A stretch of DNA of 64,000 nucleotides from Armillaria gallica (GCA_037576215.1 JBANDB010000007.1:2015001-2079000), one strand, 5' to 3'; positions 49,484-61,141 are shown, counted from the stretch's first letter. Numbers and translations are program-made. Notes: generated from the sequence alone by a model not told the origin.

Positions 49484-50477
49484 GTATATTTCGCTCACTG
49501 TGGCCATAAGGTGGTGACTCTATGCTTGTAACATCATTACTATCATTTCCGGAGCAATGTGGTCCGTGTTGGGCTCACATAGGACCTGCCGGGATTACGC
49601 AGTGACTTAAGAAAGCAGAAATTCAGTAAAAAATCAATATACCTTGCTCTAAATCTACTTCTCAAAGCGATGAAATTGCTTGAAAACCCCATGCATTCCA
49701 TTTCAGAGGCCAACAGCTTTGGACTTGATAGCAAATTTTCCATTTGCATCTTGGGCTGAGGGTTCGTAAGTGAATGCCGAGAGAATCAAGCCAAGCTCCT
49801 GTTAATTTTCGCCCTGCCCAGCACCCCTATGGCCACCACCCGTGCTATAATCTGGCAGGTTGAAAGTTTACAGTGATATTAATGCAGTATTGGCGCGTAG
49901 CAACAAGCCTTGAACGAGACGCGTCGCGGGGCTACCCGGCTATTATCGTGTTGAGGGTAAGCGTTGCCAGTTATATTGACGTGAGAACAAACTGCCTAAG
50001 ACATCATGAATTATGATTGGCCAGTGCGTATGTATGAGCTATATACAAATCGGGACATAGCCTCTCCACAGGCACCGGACATGAGCCTCAACTGATGGAG
50101 TTTCGCTATGACTGCCATCCTTAAGCACTCGACTTATCTCAATGAACACTTTGGCTGCCTTGCTATAGTCGTTCTTCAATGCGTCCTCTCTCAACTACTC
50201 GAGTAAGTTTTAACTACTGTAATATTTCATACCCATGTCGTGAATTCAAGTTCCTGTTTGGTTCCTGTATAGAATCGCGCCTTTTCCTATCCCTTTCCCG
50301 TTCAAGCAAGGTTCCGCGGCAACGGCGACCTCCTACCTTCACGTGCACTCAATGAATTTGGATAAAGTACTCCGCAGTCAGCACCACAGCCTTGGCACCG
50401 CCTCATGCCCTTAGACTCCACTGATGGTCATATATACACACCGCGACCAGCGATGATACCCATCTGGCCTGGTTGCC

Positions 50478-51200
50478 ATGAACCTCTATCAGACAAGCTC
50501 TGGGATACTTAACAATTCCTACGCTAATGAGTCGGGGCAAGTCATCTATAAAGTCTCTACCCCCCACAAGTTCTCCGGGCGTGTCACAACTGTTTCGCGC
50601 ATCGTACCATCAGATTACGAGCCCCCTCGCGTGGAAGATAATGAACTTGGGAGTCTTCAGAAAGCGCGGTCGGAGGAAGTAGACTTCAAAGATCGTTTTG
50701 CGCCACTGGGTTATATCGACTGGAAGGTGTTCGCTTCATCTGTGTTGCGATATAATGGGACGGAGGTCAAGGCGACTAAGTATCTGAAGAAGCAGGGCTG
50801 GGGATGGTATGGAAGGTGCGCTGTCGAGTGCTATTTTTCAGTATCACATCATTCAAACCGCTTCGTCAGACACCGTGTATTCAAGGGTCCTGACAGCAAA
50901 GAGTATAAATGGATATTGGGAGCTAGTGTTTCTAAAGTGAGTCGATATTATCATGTCATATTCCATACTGACACAGAAATCAAGCTGGTCCTCAATGATG
51001 GGTCAGAAACCCTGATTGCCAAGTTCCACAAAAGAAACTATGGTGTGTTTAATCGTGCCAAGGCAAGGCCGGCTTACCTGGAAATACTTCCCGAAGGAGA
51101 GCATATGGTAGATATCATCTTCTTTACCTTCATATATATCGAGAAAATTCGCAAAGAGAAAGAGAGAGCCGCACAGAATAGGGCAGCTGCATCAGGATAA
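50478..51200 (+). CDS. DUF6593 domain protein, copy 2
   Basis: 240 residues, intronless, starting MNLYQTSSGILNNSYANESG. It differs from copy 1 at only a handful of residues (for example HKFSGRV for NKFSNCV, KFHKRNYG for KFHIRKYG, and the last few residues). The frame is intact. It converges on the complete P-loop kinase gene with stop codons 32 bases apart (51200 and 51232). This arrangement is probably the ancestral locus because only here is the neighbouring kinase whole. Molecular function of the family is unknown. Confidence 0.82.
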   Translation: MNLYQTSSGILNNSYANESGQVIYKVSTPHKFSGRVTTVSRIVPSDYEPPRVEDNELGSLQKARSEEVDFKDRFAPLGYIDWKVFASSVLRYNGTEVKATKYLKKQGWGWYGRCAVECYFSVSHHSNRFVRHRVFKGPDSKEYKWILGASVSKVSRYYHVIFHTDTEIKLVLNDGSETLIAKFHKRNYGVFNRAKARPAYLEILPEGEHMVDIIFFTFIYIEKIRKEKERAAQNRAAASG

Positions 51201-51231
51201 AGATTGTCGCTGCGATACAATTATTTATAAT

Positions 51232-51985
51232 CTACTTTTCTTGAATCATATCCTTGACGCTCTTAACCCACCTCTCAAGTTCGCTTCCCCACCCACCGAT
51301 CCTACGCATCTTTCGGTTTTCGAGCTGGGTGCCAAGTCCAATACCGATCTCCTTCATGCGACTTTCCCCCCGTTGCCTATTCACCCTATGCTGGGTTAAA
51401 CACCACAGGAGAATACTGTTCCGGCTGAAGAATACTTCATTGAAAGTCTCTGGGCACCCGGGACTGCATGGCGGAAGAAAACCCACAAGACGGAGGAACG
51501 TACGAATGATGATACGGGGAAAGTACAGGATGAGCGGAGGATCGAGCCCTGTATAAGGTCAGCTACGAACGTCAATGAATTTGGCGTAGACCAACATATG
51601 ACATCCGTGGCCTCCTCCTGGACTATCACCCCTCCGCGCCGCTGGTAATCCCCGTCGATGATCCACCCATTGGGACTTTGTTCCATAGCAGCTCTTATCT
51701 TGGCGCGAAACTCATCCTCGGAAGCTGCTTTCCAATTGGGTTCCCAGAACAGCCGGTCGAGGGAGATATGTGGGATCCCAAGGATTAACGAGAGGCGCGT
51801 AGCGAGAGTGCTCTATTCGACGCTAAATAAAGGAGCAATACAAAGGGAAACCAGTCTTGCCTTGCCGCTACCTGGGAAAAATCAGAGTAACGACATGCGT
51901 ATTCATGGATTGACGTACCGCTGTTCCCCAGGATATGAATCTTGTATAGACCACGTCCGTCACCAATCAGAGGCGGACCCTCCAT
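51232..51985 (-). CDS. P-loop nucleotide kinase of the adenylate-kinase-like (FlaR/topology-modulation) type
   Basis: Start taken at ATG 51985 (MEGPPLIGDGRGLYKIHILG); an upstream in-frame ATG at 52111 is the alternative. Two introns fall around the Walker A motif GNSGSGKS, the second a GC-AG intron directly after GSGK. STLATRLSLILGIPHISLDR, FWEPNW, NGWIIDGDY (the kinase-like acidic segment) and a further intron before LDPPLILYFPR follow. It ends CSPGCPETFNEVFFSR to MRRIGGWGSELERW and IQEK at 51232. Length is about 200 residues, as for small P-loop kinases of this group. The substrate is unknown. Its 3' half was copied to 46287-46662. Confidence 0.78.
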
Positions 51986-52111
51986 GGGAGCAGAGTTCAA
52001 GGTGAAAAGGTTACCCTGACGTATGACTCGGTAGCACGGAACCGAGATCCTTCCCGCGCTTTGTGCCGCAACTGCGTACTCCCTCCTCCCGGGCATCCGA
52101 CCAAAACTCAT

Positions 52112-52598
52112 ACGGCTCCCCGCTGCCTTTGACTTAGGCGGCGTGAACAGCCGTACGACTGCCTTGCTTTGATCCCCTCCCTCTCCCTCAGGCTGCTAGG
52201 AGTCTGTCGCAGTGGCTTGCTATAACTATACAGTTGTGCCTGTATACCCTCCTGCATTGTCGGTCCAACGTTATACTCTATTACTCGTCGTTGGAGTATG
52301 TGATGGGCCGTATTAGTACGTAGATATATTAGCCACATATCAGTACAGTACAACACGACTGAAGTTGACATCGTCGTGTATAAAATAAATATGATGATGA
52401 TGATGAGATGAAATTGCGGTCGATCACTGATTCTGCCGGCGGGAAATTAGACTGGTATCAGCTCCAACAAAGAAAGAGAAGCAAGCTGTGAAATTGAAGA
52501 GATTGTCGAAAAGTGGTATGCCGTACTACATGAAATTGTAAAATAAGATGTACAATAGAAACCCATTAAACCCGGATAAATCTACATCAAGTCAGCAT
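52112..52598. other. Intergenic region with an ATG repeat
   Basis: No gene seen. A short GATGAT microsatellite lies near 52391-52407, between the kinase promoter side and the 3' end of the dehydrogenase. Confidence 0.4.
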
Positions 52599-54038
52599 CT
52601 ACAACAGCCCTTTCTTGAGAAGAAAACTGCGACCGGCAGCATCGGCGCCCTTGATAGCGTTGAAGACAACATCGACATTGATGACATAGTCAAGGTTCCA
52701 TATTGTCTCGTTCGGCGCACAGGCCAACTCTGCAACATGGCGAAGCTCCTCGTCTGTGGCGCTCGTAACACCAAGCTGCGCCAAGGTAATAGGAAGATCA
52801 ACAGAGGTCATGAGCTCCATATACCGGTCCATCTCCTCTATTGACGCGTTGGAAAGTAAGAGTTGGCAGATGGTTCCAAAGTTGACTAGACAGACCGCAG
52901 CGTAAGCCTCAGACATGTGATAACACATTCACGCGTCCGTACCTTTTTCACCGTGCATCATTTTGTGCGTGGGCTCCAGGGCAGTCAAACCATCATGAAT
53001 TGCGTGCGCGGCAGCTAGTCCGCCGCTCTCAAAACCTAAGCCCGATAGTAGCGTATTCGCTTCAACCACAGCCTCCAAGGCCGGGGTAATGGCGCCGACT
53101 TTGTTAGACTCGTACGCGAGTTTGCCGTACTTGAACAGAATTTCTTCGCACTTCGACGATATTGCGCTTGCTAATAGCGTGGGAAGCCCACCTGCAACAA
53201 GTCAGCATTCTTCAGAAAAATGAATTCGACTAATCGACGCTTACCACCAAAATTGGCGGCGTTCCTAACCTCGCGTGCTTCGATGTGCGTGGCCAGGGCA
53301 TCGCCAATGCCGGCAGACAAGAATCGAGCTGGTGCCTTTGCGACTATCGAAGTGTCCACTAAAACGACGGTGGGATTCTTGTTGAAGAAGGAGTAACGGT
53401 CAAATTCTCCGTGAGGAGTATATAGAACACTGAGCGCAGAACAAGGCGCGTCTGTAGAGGCTGTCGTAGGGAGAACGGCTGAAGGGATACCAAGTTTGTC
53501 TGCGACTGCTTTTGCTGTATCTATTGTTTTCCCACCGCCGAGAGCAATTACATACTCGACCTAGGGCTGCTGTCAGGGATTGTATTCAAGGCAGACACAT
53601 GATGCAAAACCCTTACCTTGTTCTGCGCGCCAATGTCCTGAACCCTTGCCACCTCGGCCGATGAGGCCTCACCGTTGAAGCGGACGTATATCACCTTCAT
53701 ACCGGCCTGCTCCAATGAACTCGTCAGCGCAGCGCCAGCTGTGTAAAACAATCAGAGTGGAGTCCATGGAGCGCTTTCCAAAATGACGAACCGATCTTGT
53801 ATACGACATCATCGGCAGTCAGCAGAGCTATCTTTCCTAACGACCCTAGATAGATAGGGGCGTTCTTGATGGCAGATGGTCCTTGGATGTACTTGGACGG
53901 CGACTGGAAGAGCTTCTCGGTGACGACGTTCTTCGTATTAGGAGGACACCTCGCTAGGACTGTAGAAGTAAAGGTACGCTTGGCGAAAGCGCGTCGAGAG
54001 ATAGATATTGGAGTAGACCTCAGGTAGCGGAGGGACAT
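52599..54038 (-). CDS. Iron-containing alcohol dehydrogenase family, glycerol-dehydrogenase-like, with a mitochondrial-type leader
   Basis: The start ATG at 54038 reads [20 protein letters not shown], a basic, Ser/Thr-rich start typical of mitochondrial presequences. The GldA-like body follows: [14 protein letters not shown], the nucleotide-binding [69 protein letters not shown] and the metal-ligand helix region HKMMHGEK. The C-terminus reads [18 protein letters not shown] and stops at 52599. Four or five GT-AG introns are inferred. Expected reaction: NAD-dependent oxidation of glycerol to dihydroxyacetone or of a related polyol. Metal-binding Asp and His residues are present. Substrate and location are inferences. 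Confidence 0.82.
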
Positions 54039-54608
54039 TGAGGAGGAGACGGTGGTAGAGGTGGAGCGAAAGCAAGAGGGAAAGACAGCTGGACCTGAAT
54101 GTGAGGTGGCATGGTTTAAGTTAATAAGTTTGGAATCTCAAAACGAGCGGTCCGACCCCGGTCTCGGTCCGCCTGCTCAAACAAATTACCGACGGCAGTT
54201 ATGTGATCAAAGCACCGATAGCTTCCACTTCATTATAACCCCGCGGATCTGCCTTCATCGGTGAATGAGAACAAAAAACACACAAGCTAGACGAAGGAGA
54301 CGGCCTACAGAAAAGTGGATAGCACTATGAGCACCAACGTGCCGGGGTCGCGTGAGATCTGGGAAAATCAAGACTATTCGTTTCTATCTCTCCGAGACTT
54401 ATCTGAAACATTCGGAGACATATTGCGGGGTCATCTGGGGTTGAGCTAAAAATGCCGACATGTTTGAAGATCCGGATCACGGTATTTCCCGGAAGGAAGT
54501 GATTTATGCCAAAGGAAATTCGCGGGAAGGGAATTTTTTCGCGATTTTAAACTGCGGCATCACGATGAGCAGAGGTGGCCGCTCGCGAGCGGGTAAGGTA
54601 GGAAGGCA

Positions 54609-54930
54609 TTAGTCTACATCCGCAAGGATGCCGGGTTTGCTTATCGAACTCAGAATGTCCGCGCCCGCTGCCTGACATTCAGAAGCGACATATATCCACG
54701 CCTCTTGGGTAACGCCAAGATCAACGGGAATGGGGATACGACCGGCATAGAAGAAAACCTGGGAGGCATCATGCCACACAGGTTTTAGTAGCGTTATCCT
54801 GGCTGCGGCCCGGGTAAACAGGGATGACACAGGCCCACAGGATGGCTCATTGTCGCCGTTGACATGCAGGTGTGCAGTCGGAGGCTGTAGGCGCCTGATA
54901 GCTGTTATTCATAGAGGTTGCACCCGGTGT
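54609..54930 (-). CDS. Unrecognised exon-like frame
   Basis: A minus-strand frame of about 95 codons (RRLQPPTAHLHVNGDNEPSC onward, then FYAGRIPIPVDLGVTQEAW) ends at 54609 with GILADVD. The composition is protein-like, but no motif is recognised and no upstream exon with a clear start could be joined. It lies downstream of nothing obvious and may be a remnant. Confidence 0.25.
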
Positions 54931-55580
54931 CGGCGAAGATTTTAACTGGACAAATCAGTCAACTGCCCGAATCTAGCACGTCGTGCGTAATTGCCCTGCA
55001 TGCATCCGGATCACCTGGAGATTGACAGACGCAATGTTGAGCGCTACAGCATTCAAAAACAAATACGGATCTTACCCATAGAAAGGATGCGGATGCAGGG
55101 AGAAAGAATTTACGTTGCTGCGATGTTATTGCTCGTGAATACTGATTGGAGGAAGGCAAGGGCAAGAGGCGGCCTAGGACGGCGCCACCGCGCACGTTAT
55201 TTATTTGGCAACCGCCACTCGGATATCCTCTATACCCGCGTGTCCGACGCGTAATGCTGTACGAGGACGGGAGTTCTTTCCTGTTAGATAGAAACAGAAC
55301 GGTTTCGGAATCTGCAATTCGGGAGGGAAAGAAAAAACTCGAAATGTAAAATTACATAGAAAAGAGCACGTGACTGCCATGCGCGATGCCTATATATAAA
55401 GGAACACATACGGTTTGTCACTTTGACTGTTTCGCAAGAGCCTGGAAAAAATAGTGCCGGCCCCGGCGGTCCGCACATCTCAAGATACTTACAATCGTTG
55501 AAGCGTCGCTCGACCTCTAGCCCTTTGGAGGTAATGGGTGCTAGTATTACAAAGCCGCAGCTGGATGACAAGATACCGCG
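54931..55580. other. Intergenic region
   Basis: No supported gene. It contains a TATATATAAAG box on the plus strand near 55391, but no convincing coding start follows it. Confidence 0.3.
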
Positions 55581-57250
55581 CTAATAGAATCCGATTCGGT
55601 CCCACTTAAATGAATTTTCGCCACCATGCTTTTCTCCTTCACGCGGCTCAAAATGTTTCGCCGTCAAATACGCGGCTCGAAGAAAGAGCGTCCCATCGAG
55701 TTTCTCTGCGCCCGGAAGCTCCGTCCGCGAAAATTCAAGTTCGCCGCTAGGACGCATCCCGTAAAGCGTCGCATAATGCACGAATGCCCTCTGGATTTTG
55801 CACAGGTGATCGTCTGGGTGGACGACAGCGTGTTGAATGATCTTGAACCAAGGATTATGCGTCGACGTTAGTTTCCAGCTTGGGGTTTTCGTAGCCGGAG
55901 ATGTGGGAGGGGCCAACGGGGTGTCCGCCCCGAAGAACTTTGGTATGTCAAAGCCGGGACGTCCTCGAGAGACCCACCAAGCGACGGAGACAGCCATGTA
56001 GTGACGTAGAAGGAGGGCTTGGGAGGGCGGGGTGAGGTATGCTACGAAAGACGGCAGGAATAACGACGACGTGACAAGATGCATGCTAAGAAAGGATAAC
56101 GGTAAGACACTTTCAACGCTGCAGAGTAAGTTGCATACAGGAAGAAATCGCTGTTGAACTTTTTACCGGGCTGAGAACCACCTATGGCGTATATGATGGT
56201 GTTCATCCACTGCAATTCCTCGACTTTGCGATTTACTTCCTTGGGATCCGACAAATCCAACGTCCATTGGCCTGCATATCGGAATAGTGCCTCTCCGTTC
56301 GCTTCCAGCGTTTTCGTAAAGGCATCATCATCATTATAAGGCACTTCGATCGTGTCATCTTTGAGAATCCGCGCTAGAATGTCAAGAGCATGAATTCCTT
56401 TCTTCTCAGTATGTGCATGCGAAACCTCGTCGAGAGCTAGTTCGGAGGAAGTCTTTTCTGTGAGTGTATCTATCGCTGGTGACGACGTGAAAAACGAAGA
56501 AGGGAAGAGAGGTTGAAGCTTGTCGCGGTGTACTGCCGCCTCAGCGAGACCTAAATTTACCGTATTAGATAGAATAGGCACTGTGACAAGATATACAACC
56601 TTCGACAACCATTCCAGGGAGGCCAAATTCAAGCCCATACCCCGTATGGATCAGGGGATGTACCAGGCCATTCATTAATCGGTTGAGCAGTGCGGGCTGT
56701 TTGCTCTTGCCCACCGTCTCATCAACGTTGGCATACTCAGAGAAGATAAACTCCTCTAACACCGAGGCAGTGCCTTTCTCCTGGATCTTCTCCTTGAAGA
56801 AATCCATGTACGCGTCGAAATATCTGAAGAACCAATGAGATCTAGAAAAGCGACCGAGAAGTACACATACTTGTCATCTCCCAGGTGACTGGTGAAGTTG
56901 ACAGAAGTTATGGGGCTCGGAGATGGGATGGCGGGTTTTTGGATGGTAGCATCCTCACGATACGCAGCGTCAATGGTTTCTTTGTTGGCACCGAGAGCCC
57001 AAATAGCCAGTGCATGGTGAGTGGTATGGCTGCTCTTCGAGGTAAGCTTCGGCCAGGAGACAACCGCCTGCTCGCCTTACTTGTGAAACCTTTTGTCATT
57101 GAAAAAGATATGCCACCTCTCATGATTCTCTCGAAGAACATTCTGCAACGCGACAGTAGAGTCTGCGTCAGCTCCGGGAAGGATCGTTGGGGTATGCTTG
57201 GAAGGGGAGGGAGACGGTGCAGGGAAAAGTTCCAGTGTAGTTGCGGACAT
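55581..57250 (-). CDS. Questin-oxidase-like protein (AflY-type, DUF4243)
   Basis: The start ATG at 57250 reads MSATTLELFPAPSPS. ENHERWHIFFNDKRFHNHTT across the first intron, then HHALAIWALGANKETIDAAY, is the conserved start of the family. HLGDDKYFDAYMDFFKEKIQ, a HPLIHTGYGLEFGLPG motif and YAGQWTLDLSDPKEVNRKVE follow. LTSTHNPWFKIIQHAVVHPD and the end FKWDRIGFY (55581) close the protein. Four or five introns are inferred. The family includes oxidases opening anthraquinone rings in aflatoxin-type and related pathways by Baeyer-Villiger chemistry. Here no polyketide synthase lies nearby, so the substrate is open. The conserved His residues are present. It is divergent from the glycosidase gene 57732 with a shared upstream region. 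Confidence 0.82.
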
Positions 57251-57731
57251 GGTGATACCTGTGAGAGACGATGTTTTAGACCGTTGTGTATTATATGGGG
57301 AACGGGAGAAGCATCATAAGTGACGTCAAGGCTTGCTAACCTGACTCTGGGGCTCGCAAATGCCTGGTCAACGCAGTAGGGTATGGCACCTATCAGATGT
57401 CCTGAGTGTGTAAGAGTCTGCTGCTATTGGTCAGACTTACGAGTCTAGAGCGGCTGTAACGAATCATGGGGACGAACAGCTGCTTCCAGTTCGCGCAAGT
57501 GTATCAGGTGGAACAATGGGTTGCTGATGACGTCATCGTTGCCTACTGAGCGCGAAAATGGTTACAGGTATTGAAAACAGACCTCGTGCAGCGATGCCCT
57601 TTGGTAGCGGAAGAACACATTCACGTCCGTCAGGCGGACGGACTCTTGTCACAAGGTCGCGTATGGCGGGCCGCGTTTGACAGAGGTCGCGCAACATTAA
57701 ATACCCAATCTTCGAAGTAGTTAGAACCCTA
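57251..57731. promoter_or_regulatory. Divergent promoter region
   Basis: A 481-bp interval between the starts of the questin-oxidase-like gene (-) and the glycosidase-like gene (+). No clear regulatory motif could be singled out beyond a TGACGTCA-like site near 57310 and 57527. Confidence 0.35.
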
Positions 57732-60064
57732 ATGTTCTTCTTCCTCCTGCTCTTCCTATCACGCCAAACGCTGGCAGCAATCGACCGACATGCACTAGTA
57801 TCACGGTATAATCCCACCCGCAATGCATCCAGCCTCATTACGCCAATGCAAGTAGGCAATGGAAACTTCGCTTTCGGCGCCGACGTGACAGGTCTTCAAA
57901 CGTTCCAGCCATTCGCCATCCTTTCTTCATGGGGATGGAAAAATGACAGTTTGCCTCAAGGGAAGACGATAGAAGATTTGAATGATTATCACGGCGTGAG
58001 CTGGTATAACCACGGGCGACTTGTCGAATATGACTTTGGGGGTGGTGATGCACTGATTGAGCAATGGCTCATCTCGAATCCCAACAGGGTTGATTTGGGA
58101 CGGGTGGGGCTGGTGTTCCGGTCGGTCGAGGGGGAGGTGCTCAACGTGACGGAGAGTAATTTGACAGACATTCACCAGGAACTCGACCTCTGGACAGGAA
58201 CGATTACAAGCGGATTCTCTTTTAGAGGGGATCCGATTACTGTAATAACGACATGTGCACAGGATCGAGACACCATTGGGATAATCATCGAGTCCGCGCT
58301 ACTGAGTGACGGCCAGTTGGGCGTGTTCGTGGATTATCCATGGAATGATGGTTCGGCAAAGTTCAGCGCACCCTTCGTCGGAAACTGGAACGTCCCTGCC
58401 AACCATACGACTTCGATCAATACTGATGTCGATGACCACAACGCAGAGATTACCCACACACTTGACGAAGCCTCGTTCATCACTTCTTTCGACGGTGATG
58501 CTTTCGCCATATCCCGAGATTCTCCCGATGCTCATCGTTACACCATCCTGCCTAGAAATTCCACATCGACCTTCCAAATGGCAGTCACCTATGGCATCGC
58601 AAGCCCAGGCGAGAAGACGAGTTACAAGGCCACGGACATTTCATCACGAACGACATGGGACACCTTTTGGTCACGAAGTGGTTTCGTCGACGTGTTTACG
58701 GAATCGTCGGATCCAAGAGCAGATGAACTGCAAAGGAGAATTATTCTGTCACGATATTTGATGCGAGTGAATGAGGCAGGAAACACACCGCCGCAGGAGG
58801 TAAGTGGGTTATGGATTGCGTATGGGATAGTCGATGCTCATAAAGATTGCCAGTCCGGGCTAGTGAATAATGGCTGGGTGAGTGGCTTTGCACTATCCTA
58901 CAAAAAAGGACTCACAAATTTTTACAGTACGGGTAAGCATCTTCGAGATATGTCGTATATACATCGCTTCGAATTCACCGCCTGGATAATATAGCAAGTT
59001 CCACATGGAGATTTACTTTTGGCACGCGGCACACTGGGCTCTCTGGAATAACTGGGACCTGCTCAACCGGTCTATCGGCACCTACGACAAGTTCCTGCCA
59101 TCCTCAATAGCCAGGTCGCAGGAGCAGCAACACTGGCCCTCCGGCGCACGGTGGCCAAAGATGACTGACCCTTCAGGCCGTTCATCCCCAGGAGAGATAA
59201 ATAATCTGCTAATCTGGCAGCAGCCGCACCCGCTCATATTTGCACAGTATGAGTATCGGGCATCACAGACGATAGAGACGCTCCGTAAGTGGGAGGATGT
59301 GGTTCGGGAAACAGCCAACTGGATGGCTGCGTTCGCGTGGTACAACGAGTCTACACGCGTCTACGACCTTGGACCACCCATGTTCGTCGTCAGCGAGGAC
59401 ACCAGTCCCAATGTGACTGTGAATCCCGCGTTCGAATTGGCGTACTGGCGTTTGGGATTGGGCTACGCTGAAGAATGGATGGAGAAGCTCGGCACAGAGG
59501 TCCCAAAGAACTGGACGATGGTCAAGGACAATCTGGCTGCACTTCCTGTCGACAACGGCACGTATAAGGTGTACGAAACACTTGAAAGCGACTTTTGGAC
59601 GGATCCGGCCTATACTAACGACCACCCCGCGTTAGTGGGACTATATGGATGGCTTCCGGAGACAGAGGGATTGAACCTCGCGATTGCAAAAGCAACGGCT
59701 GACAAGGTGCGAGAGGATTGGAATGTGACAAACTGCTGGGGGTGCGCTAGATTCACATTCACATTTGTGTGGTAACCGAAAGCTTTACAGGTGGGATTTC
59801 CCAATGCTCGCAATGTCGTCGGCGCGTAATGGAGATGCCGAGCAGGCTATCGAGTGGCTGTTAGACCCTCTTTTCAATTTTGACGATGTTGGGATGCCGG
59901 TAGGTGGTGTACGTGTACCTACGCCATATTTTCCGGGCTCAGGTGCGCTCTTGTATGCTGTTGCGATGATGGCAGGTGGATGGGATGGTAGTGAAGGGAA
60001 TGCGCCAGGATTTCCGAAAGACGACTGGGTTGTTCGTTATGAAGATTTGAGTAAAGCATTGTAA
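57732..60064 (+). CDS. Secreted six-hairpin glycosidase-like protein
   Basis: The start ATG at 57732 gives a signal peptide (MFFFLLLFLSRQTLA). The N-terminal beta-rich part follows with MQVGNGNFAFGADVTGLQTF, FAILSSWGW and HGRLVEYDFGGGDALIEQW, then a linker with several NxS/T glycosylation sites. The catalytic barrel begins SGLVNNGWYGKFHMEIYFWH and continues with AALWNNWDLL-type, GARWPKMTDPSGRSSPGEIN and LIWQQPHP. The last exon reads WDFPMLAMSSARNGDAEQAI and the stop is at 60064. Five exons are inferred, all with GT-AG introns. The fold is that of GH65/GH95-like six-hairpin glycosidases. The candidate catalytic acid is the Glu of HMEIYFWH. The substrate is unknown, and the context does not help. 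Confidence 0.82.
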
Positions 60065-60907
60065 TCAACAAGGTCTTTTTGCGCCTCCTTGGAAAGTCCC
60101 ATGCGGCCTCGCCAGTTGAAAGGCAGGAGTGGGGGACTGTGTAACGAGAAAGGCTTTGAGGCCAGTTCGATGACGTTGTCCACAGTGGCCGGTATATGCT
60201 CTGGAGTCAATGAACCCAGCCTGATGGTCCCGGTTATTTACATGTAATGTTGAAACAAAACGCATAGAATCATACCATTCTCCGTGAGGATAGATCAGAA
60301 GATTGGCCGCGTATCTGTTTCTTATCAGTGATGAAAAAAGCGGAAAAAAATGAACGCACTGATGACCTCCTACGTGTCCGACCTCCCCTATCGTACAACG
60401 ACTCGCTAGTCCTCCCGGGTCAACTTTAATACGAGCAGAAATCTCGCGATGAAGGGCCTCTGCGACATCTTTCCCTACGGTCCCACATCGACAATCCCTA
60501 GCACCATGCGTGCAGACATATAGGTGAACCGCGTCGTCCATTGAACTTGCACCATTTCCGGACAGACAGTCTCTCATTTGCTGCTCTACCGTGTCCAAAT
60601 TCGCCATGGTCAGACGCGAAATATCCAGTGTCCTTCCGTTGGCGAAAAAAGCCTTGGCCGATACCTCCTCGAAGTTTTCGCTCACTGGACCACCGTAAAA
60701 CGCCCAATTGACCAATGCACCCCACTTTGTCACTTTGAGCTGAAGAGCGCGCTGAATAGGGACCATAAGCCGCGATGGGAAGCGCGATATTGGCTGCGGC
60801 GACTGCAAGAAAATATAGCAAAGGTGTGGGGGCATTGTGCCCAGCATTGAGCTTGAATTTTCGGTCGGTTTTGTTGAGAATCGTCTGACAGCCTGAAGGA
60901 AAGACAT
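60037..60907 (-). CDS. Sucrase/ferredoxin-like domain protein
   Basis: The start ATG at 60907 reads MSFLQAVRRFSTKPTENSSS, a possible mitochondrial leader. VHLYVCTHGARDCRCGTVG carries the Cys residues typical of the family, and the second site is CTIGEVGHVGGHQ. A 47-nt intron lies in GGHQ, then YAANLLIYPHGEW, another intron, and LGSLTPEHIPATVDNVIE. The C-terminus has FNWRGRMGLSKEAQ, and the stop is at 60037. The family (yeast Aim32-like) binds an iron-sulfur cluster through Cys and His residues. Its role in redox quality control is known only for relatives. The 3' coding end overlaps the convergent glycosidase gene by 28 bp. Confidence 0.85.
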
Positions 60908-61141
60908 AGTGTACCGACGATGGGAGCCTGAGACGGTGTCGATTGTTGTGGTCGTGGCAGTCGTCGTTGAAGGGCACGTTCCGCTTCCGAGTCGGCGCGG
61001 AATTCATACATAACGCCGCAAACGGAAATTATGTAAATATTCAAAATATTTTCCGGGTATTAAGAAACTCGCGGAACTCCAACGCGATGAATGAGTAATA
61101 ACGTTTTCACTTTCATCATGTATATGCACATAATTTTCCCA

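Larger units (their letters stand above)
47552..50087. mobile_element. 2.5-kb terminal-inverted-repeat element, 8-bp target duplication, non-autonomous or decayed
   Basis: The ends are inverted copies: GGCTCATGT, seven poorly matching bases, CTGTGGAGA, at both termini. TCAACTGA is repeated on each side (47544-47551 and 50088-50095). The paralogous unit 1 has a single uninterrupted TCAACTGA at 44855-44862, the empty site. An 8-bp duplication fits the hAT, P or KDZ superfamilies. No transposase was recognised inside; only short frames (for example 48206-48009) are open, so it depends on another element or is dead. It contains two nested miniature elements. Confidence 0.8.
46662..51607. repeat. 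Segmental duplication, unit 2 (with a transposon inside)
   Basis: X2 (46662-47551) matches X1. The match is interrupted at 47552 by a 2,536-bp insertion and resumes at 50088 with Y2, DUF6593 copy 2 and the kinase 3' end, up to 51607. Y2 lacks some 300 bases present in Y1 (roughly 45080-45400). Confidence 0.85.
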
